NCBI GenBank assembly: GCA_945863885.1
Contig: CAMAZY010000003.1
Location: 95,645 to 159,644, forward strand
Length of the DNA: 64,000 nt
DNA from: an uncultured Clostridia bacterium
Lineage (GTDB): Bacteria; Bacillota; Clostridia; Oscillospirales; Acutalibacteraceae
Direction of reading: 5' to 3'
Below are positions 41,979-51,188 of this stretch, in pieces. The notes under the pieces were generated by a model. That model ran no database searches. It saw nothing but the letters and a program-made list of their open reading frames with translations, and was not told the DNA's origin. Made by a program: the position numbers and the translations under genes. The first letter of the stretch is position 1. The number at the start of each line of letters is the position of its first letter.

Positions 41979-42200
41979 ATGAATCAAGCTAAATGCAATA
42001 GGGTTTGTAAAAGCCCTGTTTTATTAGAAGCGAAAGCGAGTGAGTACTCGCTCAGAAAGCTTGTGCTTTCTTACCCCGTGCTGATTACTAATTATATAGA
42101 TTTTTCTCCTCCTCATTCAATACTCCGTGGGTTTATCCCGAGCCTACGGAGTATTGAAACCCTCCAAGGTGAGCAAGTATTCATTTTTTTGTGAGTATTG
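41979..42200. repeat. Hairpin cluster in the 567-nt gap before the E2 gene
   Basis: Three perfect hairpins occur in 120 nt. The first is AGCGAGT/ACTCGCT (42035-42052, 4-nt loop). The second is AGAAAGC/GCTTTCT (42054-42071, 4-nt loop). The third is CAATACTCCGT/ACGGAGTATTG (42118-42156). A weaker AGGG/CCCT stem lies at 42000-42017. A 71-codon ORF spans them (41979-42194) but has no Shine-Dalgarno and a composition dictated by the repeats. It may be a structured RNA or a decayed element. Confidence 0.55.
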
Positions 42201-42366
42201 CATAAAATTATTTTTGATATTAGTGCAAATTGTAAGAATGCGTCATTGACAGAAGCTAAATTTCATGATAAAATATGAACGTAATGTTAAGTAAATAAAC
42301 TTGGTTGAAACAACAACTCGAAATATAAGATTTTAAGAAAGAATACACAGAAAAGGAGATGTTCCC

Positions 42367-43347
42367 ATGAGAGTAACAAGAAGAGAGTATTTCGGAATTC
42401 AAAGAAAAATCGTAGCCAACGTCACATCGGATTCGTGGCAGAATGTTCCCCATGTTTGTTATATGTATGAGCCCGATGTTACTGAGCTTTATGATGAGTT
42501 TAAGAAGCTCAACAAAGGACGTGAGGGCGAAAACAAAATCACGTTCAACACCCTCATGCTTAAGATCATCGCTGAGGGTCTTAAGGCGGCTCCGATTATG
42601 AATTCTCACATCAATTTCAACAGAAGATTCGTCACCGGTAAGATTGACACCTTCGAAGAGATTAACTTCTCGATGCCGACAATCCTTCCCAACGGTGAAA
42701 TGATGACTGTCAATCTTCGTGATTTCGGCAACAGAACACTTGACGATATGACCGCTTACATCAACGACGTCAGACGCCGTGCGGAAAAGACCAACCTCAC
42801 GGAAGCGATGTACGATGTCGCTTTCAATAAGACAATCGAAACCCTCAAAGAAGGCAAGCTTTTCCAGGTCATTACAAGAATCGGCGGTGCCAACTTCGGC
42901 AAGTGCAAGGTCAACCATCTCAGGGGCAAGGCAAAGAAAGAATATGATGCAATCCCCGAGACCGAAAGACTGACCATGAAAGACCTTGAGCAGGGTACCG
43001 TTACGGTATCGAATGTCGGCTCTATTTACCGCGGACAGCACGGTGCGGTTTCTCTTCTTGAAATTGTACCGCCTCAGGTCAGTGCCTTTGCGGTCGGTGC
43101 CATTCAGGACAGACCCGTAGTCATCAAAAATGAGGACGGCTCAAAGGATATCGGAATCCGTTCGATTCTTCCGCTTTGCATCACCTTCGACCACAGAGCG
43201 ATCGACTTCGGCGATATCGTTCCGTTCATGAAGAAGGTAGACGAAATTCTTGATAACCCGGCTATCATTCACACCTGGGTTTCAAACGACAAGGAAGACA
43301 ACACACAGGATAAGAAAAACGGCGATTATCTTACGGTCGTTGCGTAA
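42367..43347 (+). CDS. Orphan E2-type acyltransferase (2-oxoacid dehydrogenase catalytic domain only)
   Basis: The product has 326 residues and resembles the E2 catalytic (chloramphenicol acetyltransferase-like) domain. The active-site motif is FDHRAID with His276 and Asp280; the Gly that usually follows the Asp is replaced by Phe. The central TVTVSNVGS matches the E2 FTISNLG block. The lipoyl and peripheral-subunit-binding domains are absent, and no E1, E3 or lipoate genes are near. It may be a CoA-dependent acyltransferase acting alone. AAAAGGAG precedes the ATG. Confidence 0.85.
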   Translation: MRVTRREYFGIQRKIVANVTSDSWQNVPHVCYMYEPDVTELYDEFKKLNKGREGENKITFNTLMLKIIAEGLKAAPIMNSHINFNRRFVTGKIDTFEEINFSMPTILPNGEMMTVNLRDFGNRTLDDMTAYINDVRRRAEKTNLTEAMYDVAFNKTIETLKEGKLFQVITRIGGANFGKCKVNHLRGKAKKEYDAIPETERLTMKDLEQGTVTVSNVGSIYRGQHGAVSLLEIVPPQVSAFAVGAIQDRPVVIKNEDGSKDIGIRSILPLCITFDHRAIDFGDIVPFMKKVDEILDNPAIIHTWVSNDKEDNTQDKKNGDYLTVVA

Positions 43348-43389
43348 TCTGATTTCTTCTTAACCCCTTTCTTATAAATCTTTTCTTAA

Positions 43390-43422
43390 CGAAAAAATGC
43401 TGCCTAAGGCAGCATTTTTTCG
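43390..43422. terminator. Bidirectional terminator between the E2 and DMT genes
   Basis: A perfect palindrome, AATGCTGCCT/AAGGCAGCATT, is flanked by six A and six T, serving both convergent genes. Confidence 0.92.
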
Positions 43423-43426
43423 TTTA

Positions 43427-44296
43427 TTATATCAGCATGAGAAGTGTTCCGACCGTCACCGCCGCAAGACCCGAAACGGAATAAGCACTCAGCTTTTCTT
43501 TCAGGAACACTCTTGAAAATACGGCAATCAATACAATACTCAATTTATCAACCGGCACAACCACGCTTGCCTGCCCTGTCTGAAGTGCATTGAAATAACA
43601 AAGCCACGATCCGCCGGTAGCAACACCGGAAAGAACAAGCGTCAGCGCCTGCTTGCCCTTTGGCAATGCCAGCTTCTTCCCCCGGTTTTTAATGGGAATC
43701 ATTATGCCGCTCATCAAAAGCACCACAACCGTGCGTATTGCCGTTGCGAGATTGGAATCGATGTTCTTGATTCCGAGCTTTGCCAAAATCGACGTCAGTG
43801 CCGCAAAAACAGCCGAAAGCACCGCATATAGGATCCATTGTCTTTTTATCGGCTTTCTTCCGTCGGTAGTTTTCGCCTTACCGCCGTAAGCCACCAATAA
43901 CGCCCCTGCAAGCATCAGCACAATAGCAAGAATACGGACAGGCTTTACCTCTTCATCAAAGATGATAAAGGCTAAAATTACGGTCAGAACGGTGCTTGTT
44001 TTATCTACCGCAGCAACCGGTCCGGCATTTCCGAGCTGTAACGCCCGGAAATAGCAAAGCCACGACCCGCCGGTTGCAAGGCCGGAAAGAATCAGAAAAA
44101 GCCACGACGATTTTTCAATCTGTCCGATCTGACTGACGGTACCGGTAATCAAGACAATTGCCCAGGAAAAAACGAGAACAACACCTGTTCTCAGAAAAGT
44201 TGCAAAGGTCGAATCGATATCCTTTTCGCCGAGCTTCGCCAGAACCGTAGACATCGCCGCAAAAGCTGCAGAAAGAAAAGCAAGAATCAGCCACAT
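43427..44296 (-). CDS. DMT superfamily permease with two EamA domains
   Basis: The product has 289 residues with ten membrane helices. The two halves are clearly duplicated: AKLGEKDIDSTFATFLRT (about 20-37) and AKLGIKNIDSNLATAIRT (about 170-187), and the string GGSWLCYF appears in both. This is the EamA/RhaT-type exporter or permease layout. The substrate (amino acid, sugar or metabolite) is unknown. GAGGTG lies before the ATG. It converges with the E2 gene at a shared terminator. Confidence 0.88.
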   Translation of the reverse strand: MWLILAFLSAAFAAMSTVLAKLGEKDIDSTFATFLRTGVVLVFSWAIVLITGTVSQIGQIEKSSWLFLILSGLATGGSWLCYFRALQLGNAGPVAAVDKTSTVLTVILAFIIFDEEVKPVRILAIVLMLAGALLVAYGGKAKTTDGRKPIKRQWILYAVLSAVFAALTSILAKLGIKNIDSNLATAIRTVVVLLMSGIMIPIKNRGKKLALPKGKQALTLVLSGVATGGSWLCYFNALQTGQASVVVPVDKLSIVLIAVFSRVFLKEKLSAYSVSGLAAVTVGTLLMLI

Positions 44297-44401
44297 TTCA
44301 CATCACCTCTTCGATCATTTTAGCACAGATGACATTTTCTTACAATATCTGAGGCGAAAAAATGCGCAAAACCCATTAAGCCGGTACTGATTCTATGACA
44401 T

Positions 44402-44436
44402 AAAAATCCGTTCAGCCTCACAAAGAAGCTGAACGG
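44402..44436 (-). terminator. Terminator of the HtrA gene
   Basis: On the minus strand CCGTTCAGC (44436-44428) pairs with GCTGAACGG (44416-44408), followed by ATTTTTA. Confidence 0.88.
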
Positions 44437-44453
44437 TAAATGCTCTTTTTAAT

Positions 44454-46307
44454 TTAGTTTCCGAAGCCGCCGAACCCGCCAAAGTATTCGTTGAAGAAGT
44501 CTTCAAAGCTACCGGCTCCGCCGTAATCGTAATTTCCGGACGATTGGGTTGTCTCTTCCTGTGTCGTTGTGTCTCCCTTGTCTTCAACAAGAGTGATCGT
44601 AACATCGAACTTAGTGATTTTATACGTTCTGTTGTCTACACGACAAAGATTCAACGTAAGCGTATCACCGACAGCGCCCGTATCGATCAGATCGAGCAAT
44701 ACATCGGAGGAATCCATCGGCGTTCCGTTAACACCGATGATCATGTCGCCAACCTGCGCATCGGTGTTGGCGAGGGTGCTGTCCTTCGAAATGCCGGCAA
44801 TAACCAAGGAACCGGCGGGAAGATCCTTCATCGCAACAACCATGCTGTAAAGCTGATAACGATCAACAGAAGTGTATTCAATTCCGAGCTTCGGTCTGTT
44901 GGGAACATAATGATACTTAATCAGATCATCAACAACGGCCGATACGGTCGACATCGGAATGGCAAAGCCCATACCTTCATAATCGGTAGCGGCAATCTTC
45001 GAAGAATTGATGCCGATTACCTGACCGGCGGAGTTAACAAGAGCACCGCCCGAATTGCCCGGGTTGATGGCCGCATTATGCTGAATGCAGGTGATGTTAT
45101 ACGTTGAGCTGACTGAACGGTCAATGGCGGAAACGATTCCGTCCGTCATCGAGCCGAAATATTCCGAACCGCCGGGATTACCGATTGCATAGACGGTTTC
45201 GCCGACCTTAAGAGTCGATGAGTCGCCGAATTCGGCCGGTGAAAGATCGGTTGCCTTGACCTTCAAAACGCCGATATCCGTTCTTGTATCCGTGGCAACA
45301 AGCTCAGCGGTATACTTTTTATCGTCGAGCGTCTGAACACCGTAGGTGACATTCTTTTCGTTGATAACGTGAGCGCAGGTAATAATATAAGTGTATTCTC
45401 CGGTTGAATCAAGTCCCATTACAACACCGGAGCCCTCGCCGGAAAGCTGTCCGTTCTGATACGTCATGACGCCGACAACGCTTTTTCTGACCTTTTCGGC
45501 GACATCAACCGCAGAAAGCTGAACCGGGCTTGCCGCATTTGTCGTTGCAATCGTTGCGGTGTTCGAAGCGGCATTCTGATTTCCGCCCGCATTTTCCGTA
45601 ACGGCGGGTGCCGTAGTGGACTGCTGAACACCTGCAGTATCCGGACGGGAAGTCATACCGATGATGACACAGACGGCGGCAATGACGACAACTGCAATGA
45701 CGACAACAAGCGCTGCGATCTTTCCGCCTTTGCCCTTTTTCGGCGGTTCCTGCTGTCCGTTATTGTTATATCCCGCCGGCTGCTGATACGGATTGTTCGG
45801 ACGCTGTGCGGAATTGTTATAATACCCGTTATTCGGCTGTCCGTTATAACCGTTGTAGTTATTGTAGCCGGTGTTCGGATTGGTTCTCTGGGTCTGATTG
45901 TTGTTCCAATTGTACGGTGTGTAGCCCGGAGCGCCGGTGGTTTGGTTCGGGTTGCTATTGCTTGCGGCACCGGTATTATTCTGTGAATACGGAGAATAAG
46001 AATTCGTGCTGTTAAAGCCTGTATAAGCCGAACTGTTGTCATACGAAGGCTTTACCGGTTCGGAATTGGCCGGTTGACCGGCATCAGCAGAATCAGAGAG
46101 CGGGGATTTTGCGTCGCTGTCCTCGTTGGCGTATCTGGGATGCACAAAATGATACTCACCCGAAGAGAAATCAGCCGAAGGGCTCTGACTGTTGTTTCCG
46201 GTCTCAGCGTTGTCATCTTTCGGGAACGAGGAATACTCGTTTTCGGTTTCCGGCTGCGTTGTGTTTTCGCCGAAACCGCCATTGTTGTTATCGAAATTAT
46301 CTGACAT
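44454..46307 (-). CDS. htrA: HtrA/DegP-type membrane-anchored serine protease
   Basis: The product has 617 residues. A long disordered cytoplasmic N-terminus (1-190, rich in Asn, Gln, Tyr and Ser) precedes one membrane helix (about 197-217). A trypsin-like domain has His313 (TCAHV), Asp344 (RTDIG) and Ser419 (GNSGG), and a PDZ domain follows (about 490-585). It degrades or refolds damaged proteins outside the membrane. Typical Firmicute HtrA tails are much shorter at the N-terminus. The C-terminus ends in a Gly/Phe-rich tail (FFNEYFGGFGGFGN). AAAGGGG precedes the ATG. It lies just downstream of a histidine kinase gene. Confidence 0.93.
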   Translation of the reverse strand: MSDNFDNNNGGFGENTTQPETENEYSSFPKDDNAETGNNSQSPSADFSSGEYHFVHPRYANEDSDAKSPLSDSADAGQPANSEPVKPSYDNSSAYTGFNSTNSYSPYSQNNTGAASNSNPNQTTGAPGYTPYNWNNNQTQRTNPNTGYNNYNGYNGQPNNGYYNNSAQRPNNPYQQPAGYNNNGQQEPPKKGKGGKIAALVVVIAVVVIAAVCVIIGMTSRPDTAGVQQSTTAPAVTENAGGNQNAASNTATIATTNAASPVQLSAVDVAEKVRKSVVGVMTYQNGQLSGEGSGVVMGLDSTGEYTYIITCAHVINEKNVTYGVQTLDDKKYTAELVATDTRTDIGVLKVKATDLSPAEFGDSSTLKVGETVYAIGNPGGSEYFGSMTDGIVSAIDRSVSSTYNITCIQHNAAINPGNSGGALVNSAGQVIGINSSKIAATDYEGMGFAIPMSTVSAVVDDLIKYHYVPNRPKLGIEYTSVDRYQLYSMVVAMKDLPAGSLVIAGISKDSTLANTDAQVGDMIIGVNGTPMDSSDVLLDLIDTGAVGDTLTLNLCRVDNRTYKITKFDVTITLVEDKGDTTTQEETTQSSGNYDYGGAGSFEDFFNEYFGGFGGFGN

Positions 46308-46407
46308 ATTGACTGCCCCTTTCCTGGGAATTTCGTTTGTTTTTTACGTTGAAACTAATTTACAATTATTCGCTAAATTAAACTTAAAACAATAGTTAAA
46401 GTTTACT

Positions 46408-47889
46408 TTAATCCGGTATTTCAAAGCAAAATTCAATGAATTTTCCGTTTTCACTTCGTGCTGTAATTTCTCCGTCGTGCATATTGATAATCGTTTTGAC
46501 AATATACAAGCCGAGGCCGACGCCCTTAACGTCATAGCTTCTTGACTTGTCAACCTTATAAAACCGTTCGAAAATTCTTGAGATTTCTTCGTCCGAAACC
46601 CCGGTTCCGGTGTTTTTGATGCTGACAACGGTCTTGCCCTCTTCGTTTTTGGCCTTGACGCTGATCACGCCGTTTTCCGGTGTGAACTTCACCGCATTGT
46701 CGAACAGGTTGTAGACCACCTGCTGAAGAAGATCCTTGTCGGCGTTTATGGTGACACTGCCCATATCTTCAAAACCTTCAACAGTAATATTCTTGTCATT
46801 TATTTGCTTTTCAAACGAAAGAAGCGTATCAAAAATCTGTTTTCCGATATCGTACTTTACGGGCGCAAGGCTGACCTCTCCCGCCTCGATCTTCGAAAGA
46901 TTCAGCATCGACACAACGGTTCTTGAAAGCCGCCGTATCTCGTTCGACACAATCATCAGATATTTTTTCTGCTGTTCGGGCGGAATCGTCCCGTCAAGAA
47001 TTCCGTCAATAAAGCCGCCGATTGTCGTCATCGGGGTTTTCAGTTCGTGCGAAACGTTCGCAACAAAGCTTCTTTGCGCCTCCTCGTCGGCCGCAAGCTC
47101 GTCCGCCATTTTATTCAGGGATTTTGCAAAATCGCTCAGATATCCCCGGCGGTAGTTTTCATTTGCCTTGTGGTCAAATTCGCCCTTGGCAAAATGCCTT
47201 GTTACCTCCTGCATTTCATAAAGCGGGTCTGTCAATCCCTTTGAGAAGATATAGATGATGATAAAACACAGTACGGAAAGTACCAGCATCGTCAGCGAGA
47301 ATACGAGAAGAATATTCAGTACATACGGCAACAGGCCCGTTATTGCATCTTCGACAGCAAAAACAACGACGTTGTTCTGACTCTCTATTTCCGACGGAAC
47401 GGCTACGACAAACTTTCCAAGACCGAAAACATCATCGGTCGCATAATCAGCAAATCCGTTTTTCAGTGCCCTTGTCATATACGATTCGGGAATCACCATA
47501 TTGCCGTGTTCCTCACACGCGGAGACCTTATTGTACTCGTCCAATTCCTTACAGACACTGATTTTTCCGTTTTTATCAACGATAAAATAGTCTGAATCTG
47601 TCGCTTTGGACATGGTCAGAAGCATATTACTCAGAATCTCGTATGAGGTTTCCTCATTCATATCATCTCTCTCTTCAAGCTCTTCTACGATCGTTACAAT
47701 GTCCTGAGCATTTCTTGTCAGCGTATCAATTTTTTCGTTCCACCACTGTGCAGCAATGAAGACGATCATAACTGTACCGAGTGCAACAAGACACGCAAGC
47801 ACGATCAGAACCGTAAAAATAAAATACCGCTTAAATATGCTGTTCTTCTTCTTTTTATTCGTCAGTATTTTTTGCTTCTTCTTTTTCAT
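46408..47889 (-). CDS. Sensor histidine kinase (HAMP, HisKA, HATPase)
   Basis: The product has 493 residues. A basic N-terminus, membrane helix, extracytoplasmic sensor of about 130 residues and second helix lead into a HAMP domain. The phospho-acceptor is in VSHELKTPM, with N-box NLFDNAVKFTPENG and G-box GLGLYIV. It pairs with the response regulator gene upstream. The start at 47889 (MKKKK) is chosen because an upstream GTG start (47973) would lie inside a stem-loop between the two genes; its Shine-Dalgarno is weak (GAAG). The stimulus may be envelope stress given the adjacent htrA. Confidence 0.9.
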   Translation of the reverse strand: MKKKKQKILTNKKKKNSIFKRYFIFTVLIVLACLVALGTVMIVFIAAQWWNEKIDTLTRNAQDIVTIVEELEERDDMNEETSYEILSNMLLTMSKATDSDYFIVDKNGKISVCKELDEYNKVSACEEHGNMVIPESYMTRALKNGFADYATDDVFGLGKFVVAVPSEIESQNNVVVFAVEDAITGLLPYVLNILLVFSLTMLVLSVLCFIIIYIFSKGLTDPLYEMQEVTRHFAKGEFDHKANENYRRGYLSDFAKSLNKMADELAADEEAQRSFVANVSHELKTPMTTIGGFIDGILDGTIPPEQQKKYLMIVSNEIRRLSRTVVSMLNLSKIEAGEVSLAPVKYDIGKQIFDTLLSFEKQINDKNITVEGFEDMGSVTINADKDLLQQVVYNLFDNAVKFTPENGVISVKAKNEEGKTVVSIKNTGTGVSDEEISRIFERFYKVDKSRSYDVKGVGLGLYIVKTIINMHDGEITARSENGKFIEFCFEIPD

Positions 47890-47943
47890 TTTTCTTCGCA
47901 GACCGTTGCCGGATTCTGCTCTCCTCTCATATTCATTTAAGAC

Positions 47944-48003
47944 GCCACGAAACAGAAACAAAGAGGCGGTCACTACTGCAACAGCCTCTTTCCTGCCGTG
48001 GCT
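47944..48003 (-). other. Stem-loop between response regulator and kinase genes
   Basis: GCCACG and CGTGGC form an outer stem, and AAAGAGGC and GCCTCTTT an inner one. On the minus strand T-rich sequence follows the inner stem. It may lower kinase expression relative to the regulator. Confidence 0.5.
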
Positions 48004-48027
48004 TGATTCGTCATCTCAATAAAAGAA

Positions 48028-48717
48028 TCAATCCTTGGTTTCAAACTTATATCCGACGCCCCAGACAGTACGAAGCTCCCATTTATCGGACACGCCCTCA
48101 AGCTTTTCACGAAGTCTTTTTACGTGAACGTCAACAGTTCTTGAGTCGCCGTAATAGTCAAAGCCCCAGACCTCGTCAAGAAGCTGGTCACGGGTAAATA
48201 CCCGGTTCGGATTTTTTGCAAGATGGAAAATCAGTTCCATCTCTTTCGGCGGTGTATCAATCTGAACGCCGTTTACCTTTAATTCATAGTTGGTAAGGTT
48301 AATCGAAAGCTTGTCATAATGCACTTCCTTTACCTCATCTGCGGCGTTGGCGGCCGTACGGCGGAGCACCGCTTTAATTCTTGCAACTACCTCTTTGGTG
48401 TCGAACGGCTTTACGACATAGTCGTCCGCTCCGAGTTCAAGGCCCAGAACACGGTCGAAAACCTCTCCCTTTGCGGTAAGCATAATGATCGGTTTATCGG
48501 AAAACTTACGGATTTCACGGCAAACCTGCCATCCGTCAAGCTTCGGAAGCATGATATCAAGCAGAACAAGTGACGGGCTTTCGTCCCGGAACATCGTAAC
48601 AGCGGAAGCACCGTCGTTTGCAATCACGACAGTATACCCTTCCTTTTCAAGATAAAGCCTCAAAAGCTCACAAATATTAAGGTCATCGTCAACAACAAGT
48701 ATTTTTTCTGCGTTCAC
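48028..48717 (-). CDS. OmpR/PhoB-family response regulator
   Basis: The product has 229 residues. The receiver domain (about 3-115) starts EKILVVDDD, and its phospho-acceptor Asp lies in LVLLDIMLPK. The C-terminal winged helix (about 130-228) ends with RTVWGVGYKF. It should control genes with the adjacent histidine kinase. The start is a GTG at 48717, chosen because GGAGGG lies 6 nt upstream; the upstream ATG at 48768 has none. A similar PhoPR or VanRS-like role is possible. Confidence 0.94.
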   Translation of the reverse strand: MNAEKILVVDDDLNICELLRLYLEKEGYTVVIANDGASAVTMFRDESPSLVLLDIMLPKLDGWQVCREIRKFSDKPIIMLTAKGEVFDRVLGLELGADDYVVKPFDTKEVVARIKAVLRRTAANAADEVKEVHYDKLSINLTNYELKVNGVQIDTPPKEMELIFHLAKNPNRVFTRDQLLDEVWGFDYYGDSRTVDVHVKRLREKLEGVSDKWELRTVWGVGYKFETKD

Positions 48718-48867
48718 TGGTAGCCCTCCAATCGTATTCGGAAATGATTCTTTTTCTGTTCTTTTCAATTTTTATCATAAAAACCTAAAATATACTTAAT
48801 GACCGTAAGGAAGTGTTATAAATTATCCGGGTAAAACACACTTTCCCGAAAACAGTCCGAAAATCCG

Positions 48868-50613
48868 TTACATTCTTTCCGGTGCTTCGACCTTCAGCAT
48901 ATTCAGAATACTTTTCATCGTATCTCTGACACAAAGGCAAAGGCACAGTCTTGCCTGCATGAGCGGCTCGTCCTCCACATTGACACGGCAGGCATTGTAA
49001 AACTTATGGAAAAGAGTAGCAAGTTCAACGGCATAATGCGTAACCTTTGCCGGGTCATAATTCTTTGCCGCATTGACAATAACTTCCGGAAGTGACGAAA
49101 GATAGCGTATCAGCTCTCTTTCCTCCTTTTCTTTCAGAAGCTCCAATTCTTCTTCATTGCAGTCACGGACGGTCTTACCCTCATTTTTCAGCTTTTCCAG
49201 AATACTGCAAATTCTTGCGTGGGCGTACTGGCAGTAATAAACGGGATTCTTCGCACTTTCCTCAACGGCAAGATCAAGATCGAAATCCATCAGGGAGCCT
49301 GGCTCTCTGATATTGAACATGAACCGTACCGCATCAATCGGCACCTCGTCAAGAAGATCCACAAGTGTGATCGCCTTGCCCGTTCTCTTGCTCATTTTGA
49401 CGACCTCGCCGTCACGCATCAGACGGACGAACTGCATCAGCAGAATGTCTAATCTGTCGGGTTCGATTCCGATGGCTTTCATCGCCCCTTTCATTCGGGC
49501 AACATGGCCGTGGTGATCGGCGCCCCAGACGTCAATCGCTTTGTCGAAGCCTCTTTTTTCAAGCTTATTTCTATGATAGGCAATATCCGCCGCAAAATAG
49601 GTCGGATTGCCGTTTGCTCGTATCAGTACGTCATCTTTCAGTTCAAGCTTGTCGATATATTCCTGACTTTTTCCCTCGGCAAGAAGCATTTCGGTCTGCA
49701 CCTGCTTATTTTTATACCAGAGTGCGCCGTCCGCCTCGTAGGTGTAGCCTCTTTCGGTCAGAAGGTCAATGACGTCTTTGATTTCGCCGCCCTGATGAAG
49801 CGTCAGCTCGCTGAACCAGGTATCGTAGTCGATTCTGTATTTTTCCATTGCGGCTTTCATGTTGGCGATATTCTTCGGAAGCGCAAAGTCAACCAACGCT
49901 TTGCGTCTTTCCTCCTCACTTTTTTCAAGGTAGCTGTCGCCGTGGATATCAGCAAATTCTTTGGCTCTTTCGATGATGTCCGCTCCGTGATAGCTGTCCT
50001 CGGGGAGCGGTACGGCTTCTTCGCCTTTAAAAAGCTGCTGATAGCGGATATCAAGGGACAAACCGAATTTTTCAATCTGATTTCCGGCGTCGTTGATATA
50101 GAACTCACGATGAACCTCATAGCCGGCATAGTCCAGCACAGCGGCAAGACAGTCACCTAAAGCGCCGCCTCTTGCGTTGCCCATATGCATCGGGCCTGTG
50201 GGATTGGCGGAAACAAATTCAACGTTGATTTTCTTTTTCTTGCCGAAGTCGCTTCTTCCGTAGCTGTCGCCTGCCTTTTTGATATCGAGCAGCACATCCG
50301 CATAAAAACGGTCGGAAAGGAAAAAGTTGATGAAGCCGGGGCCGGCACATTCAGCTTTATGGAAATAGGTTCCCTCAAGCTTCATCTCTTCCACTAAGAT
50401 CTCGGCGATCTTGCGGGGAGGGAGCCGGAAGGCTTTTGCGTTGACCATGGCGGCGTTCGTCGAGTAATCGCCGTTCGTTCTGTCGGCGGGCACTTCGACC
50501 TTACAATCGGCCAGAGCGGCAGACGGAAGCTTATTGTTCCGGATTGCGGCGTCAGCGGCGGCTTCGATAAGCGTTTTAATCTGATTTTGTGCTTGATTTA
50601 CGGTAAGTTCCAT
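48868..50613 (-). CDS. argS: Arginyl-tRNA synthetase
   Basis: The product has 581 residues, a normal length. It charges tRNA-Arg. The HIGH-like motif is HMGN in NPTGPMHMGNARGG (about residues 122-135), and the KMSKRTG motif is intact (about 375-381). The N-terminal Add-1 domain and C-terminal DALR domain are complete. The start at 50613 has AAAGGA upstream. It follows the DUF1934 gene by 13 nt, the same order as ywiB-argS in Bacillus. Confidence 0.96.
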   Translation of the reverse strand: MELTVNQAQNQIKTLIEAAADAAIRNNKLPSAALADCKVEVPADRTNGDYSTNAAMVNAKAFRLPPRKIAEILVEEMKLEGTYFHKAECAGPGFINFFLSDRFYADVLLDIKKAGDSYGRSDFGKKKKINVEFVSANPTGPMHMGNARGGALGDCLAAVLDYAGYEVHREFYINDAGNQIEKFGLSLDIRYQQLFKGEEAVPLPEDSYHGADIIERAKEFADIHGDSYLEKSEEERRKALVDFALPKNIANMKAAMEKYRIDYDTWFSELTLHQGGEIKDVIDLLTERGYTYEADGALWYKNKQVQTEMLLAEGKSQEYIDKLELKDDVLIRANGNPTYFAADIAYHRNKLEKRGFDKAIDVWGADHHGHVARMKGAMKAIGIEPDRLDILLMQFVRLMRDGEVVKMSKRTGKAITLVDLLDEVPIDAVRFMFNIREPGSLMDFDLDLAVEESAKNPVYYCQYAHARICSILEKLKNEGKTVRDCNEEELELLKEKEERELIRYLSSLPEVIVNAAKNYDPAKVTHYAVELATLFHKFYNACRVNVEDEPLMQARLCLCLCVRDTMKSILNMLKVEAPERM

Positions 50614-50626
50614 TTTCGGTTTCCTT

Positions 50627-51052
50627 TCAGCTGTTTCTTTGGCGAAGTGTGATATTGAATTCGATTTCGCCGAGCGGATGCATATCAACATCGGTTGAAT
50701 ATCTGAATTTCAGTGTTCCGTTTCCGTTCTTGACTTTTGAATCGACCTCAAGAGCGGATATGCCGAACGCAAGCATTCCGTACGGGGTGACATTCTGCGA
50801 AACATGGCGGACATTTTTTTCGATAATCATATGGGAGGCGTAATCGCCCTCACGGCTCATCGTGATGCGGTTTCCGTTTTCTACGTGAAGCGTCGTAACA
50901 CAGCCGGCAAGGTCGCCTTCTTCGTCGGTATAGCGGATCGTATAATCGTCCTCACTTCCCGCAAAATCGACAAGAGCCGTCATTTCAATTTCCTCTTTTT
51001 CCCCCTCGATATTCTGGCGGGAAACAAGAGTCATGATATAATCTTCTTTCAA
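50627..51052 (-). CDS. DUF1934 (YwiB-like) protein
   Basis: The product has 141 residues. It has the lipocalin-like beta-barrel pattern of DUF1934: DDYTIRYTDEEG, then NGNRITMSREGDYASHMIIEK, and TPYGMLAFGISA near the middle. The function is unknown. The family commonly sits upstream of argS. The start is probably a TTG at 51052 with AAGGAGC 7 nt upstream; an internal ATG at 51034 is weaker. Confidence 0.85.
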   Translation of the reverse strand: MKEDYIMTLVSRQNIEGEKEEIEMTALVDFAGSEDDYTIRYTDEEGDLAGCVTTLHVENGNRITMSREGDYASHMIIEKNVRHVSQNVTPYGMLAFGISALEVDSKVKNGNGTLKFRYSTDVDMHPLGEIEFNITLRQRNS

Positions 51053-51146
51053 CTTATAAGCTCCTTATTTTTACTGATTCTAATCTTAAATATAATACCA
51101 CAATACTTTTCAAAAATCAAACAAATCCGAAAGATTCTCTTCCGAA

Positions 51147-51187
51147 TAAACAGGGCTGCTCCAAAAAAACGAACAGCCCTGTTTTTT
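51147..51187. terminator. Terminator between GH95 and DUF1934 genes
   Basis: CAGGGCTG (51151-51158) pairs with CAGCCCTG (51174-51181). For the GH95 transcript (minus strand) it lies 8 nt past the stop and is followed by TTTATTC. A longer T-run lies on the plus side. Confidence 0.75.
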
Positions 51188-51188
51188 A

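Noticed and set aside
41979..42194. 71-codon plus-strand ORF
   Set aside because: There is no Shine-Dalgarno, and the composition is set by overlapping hairpins. It was kept only as part of the hairpin cluster.
42256..43041. 261-codon open frame on the minus strand
   Set aside because: It is antisense to the E2-like gene and lacks family features.
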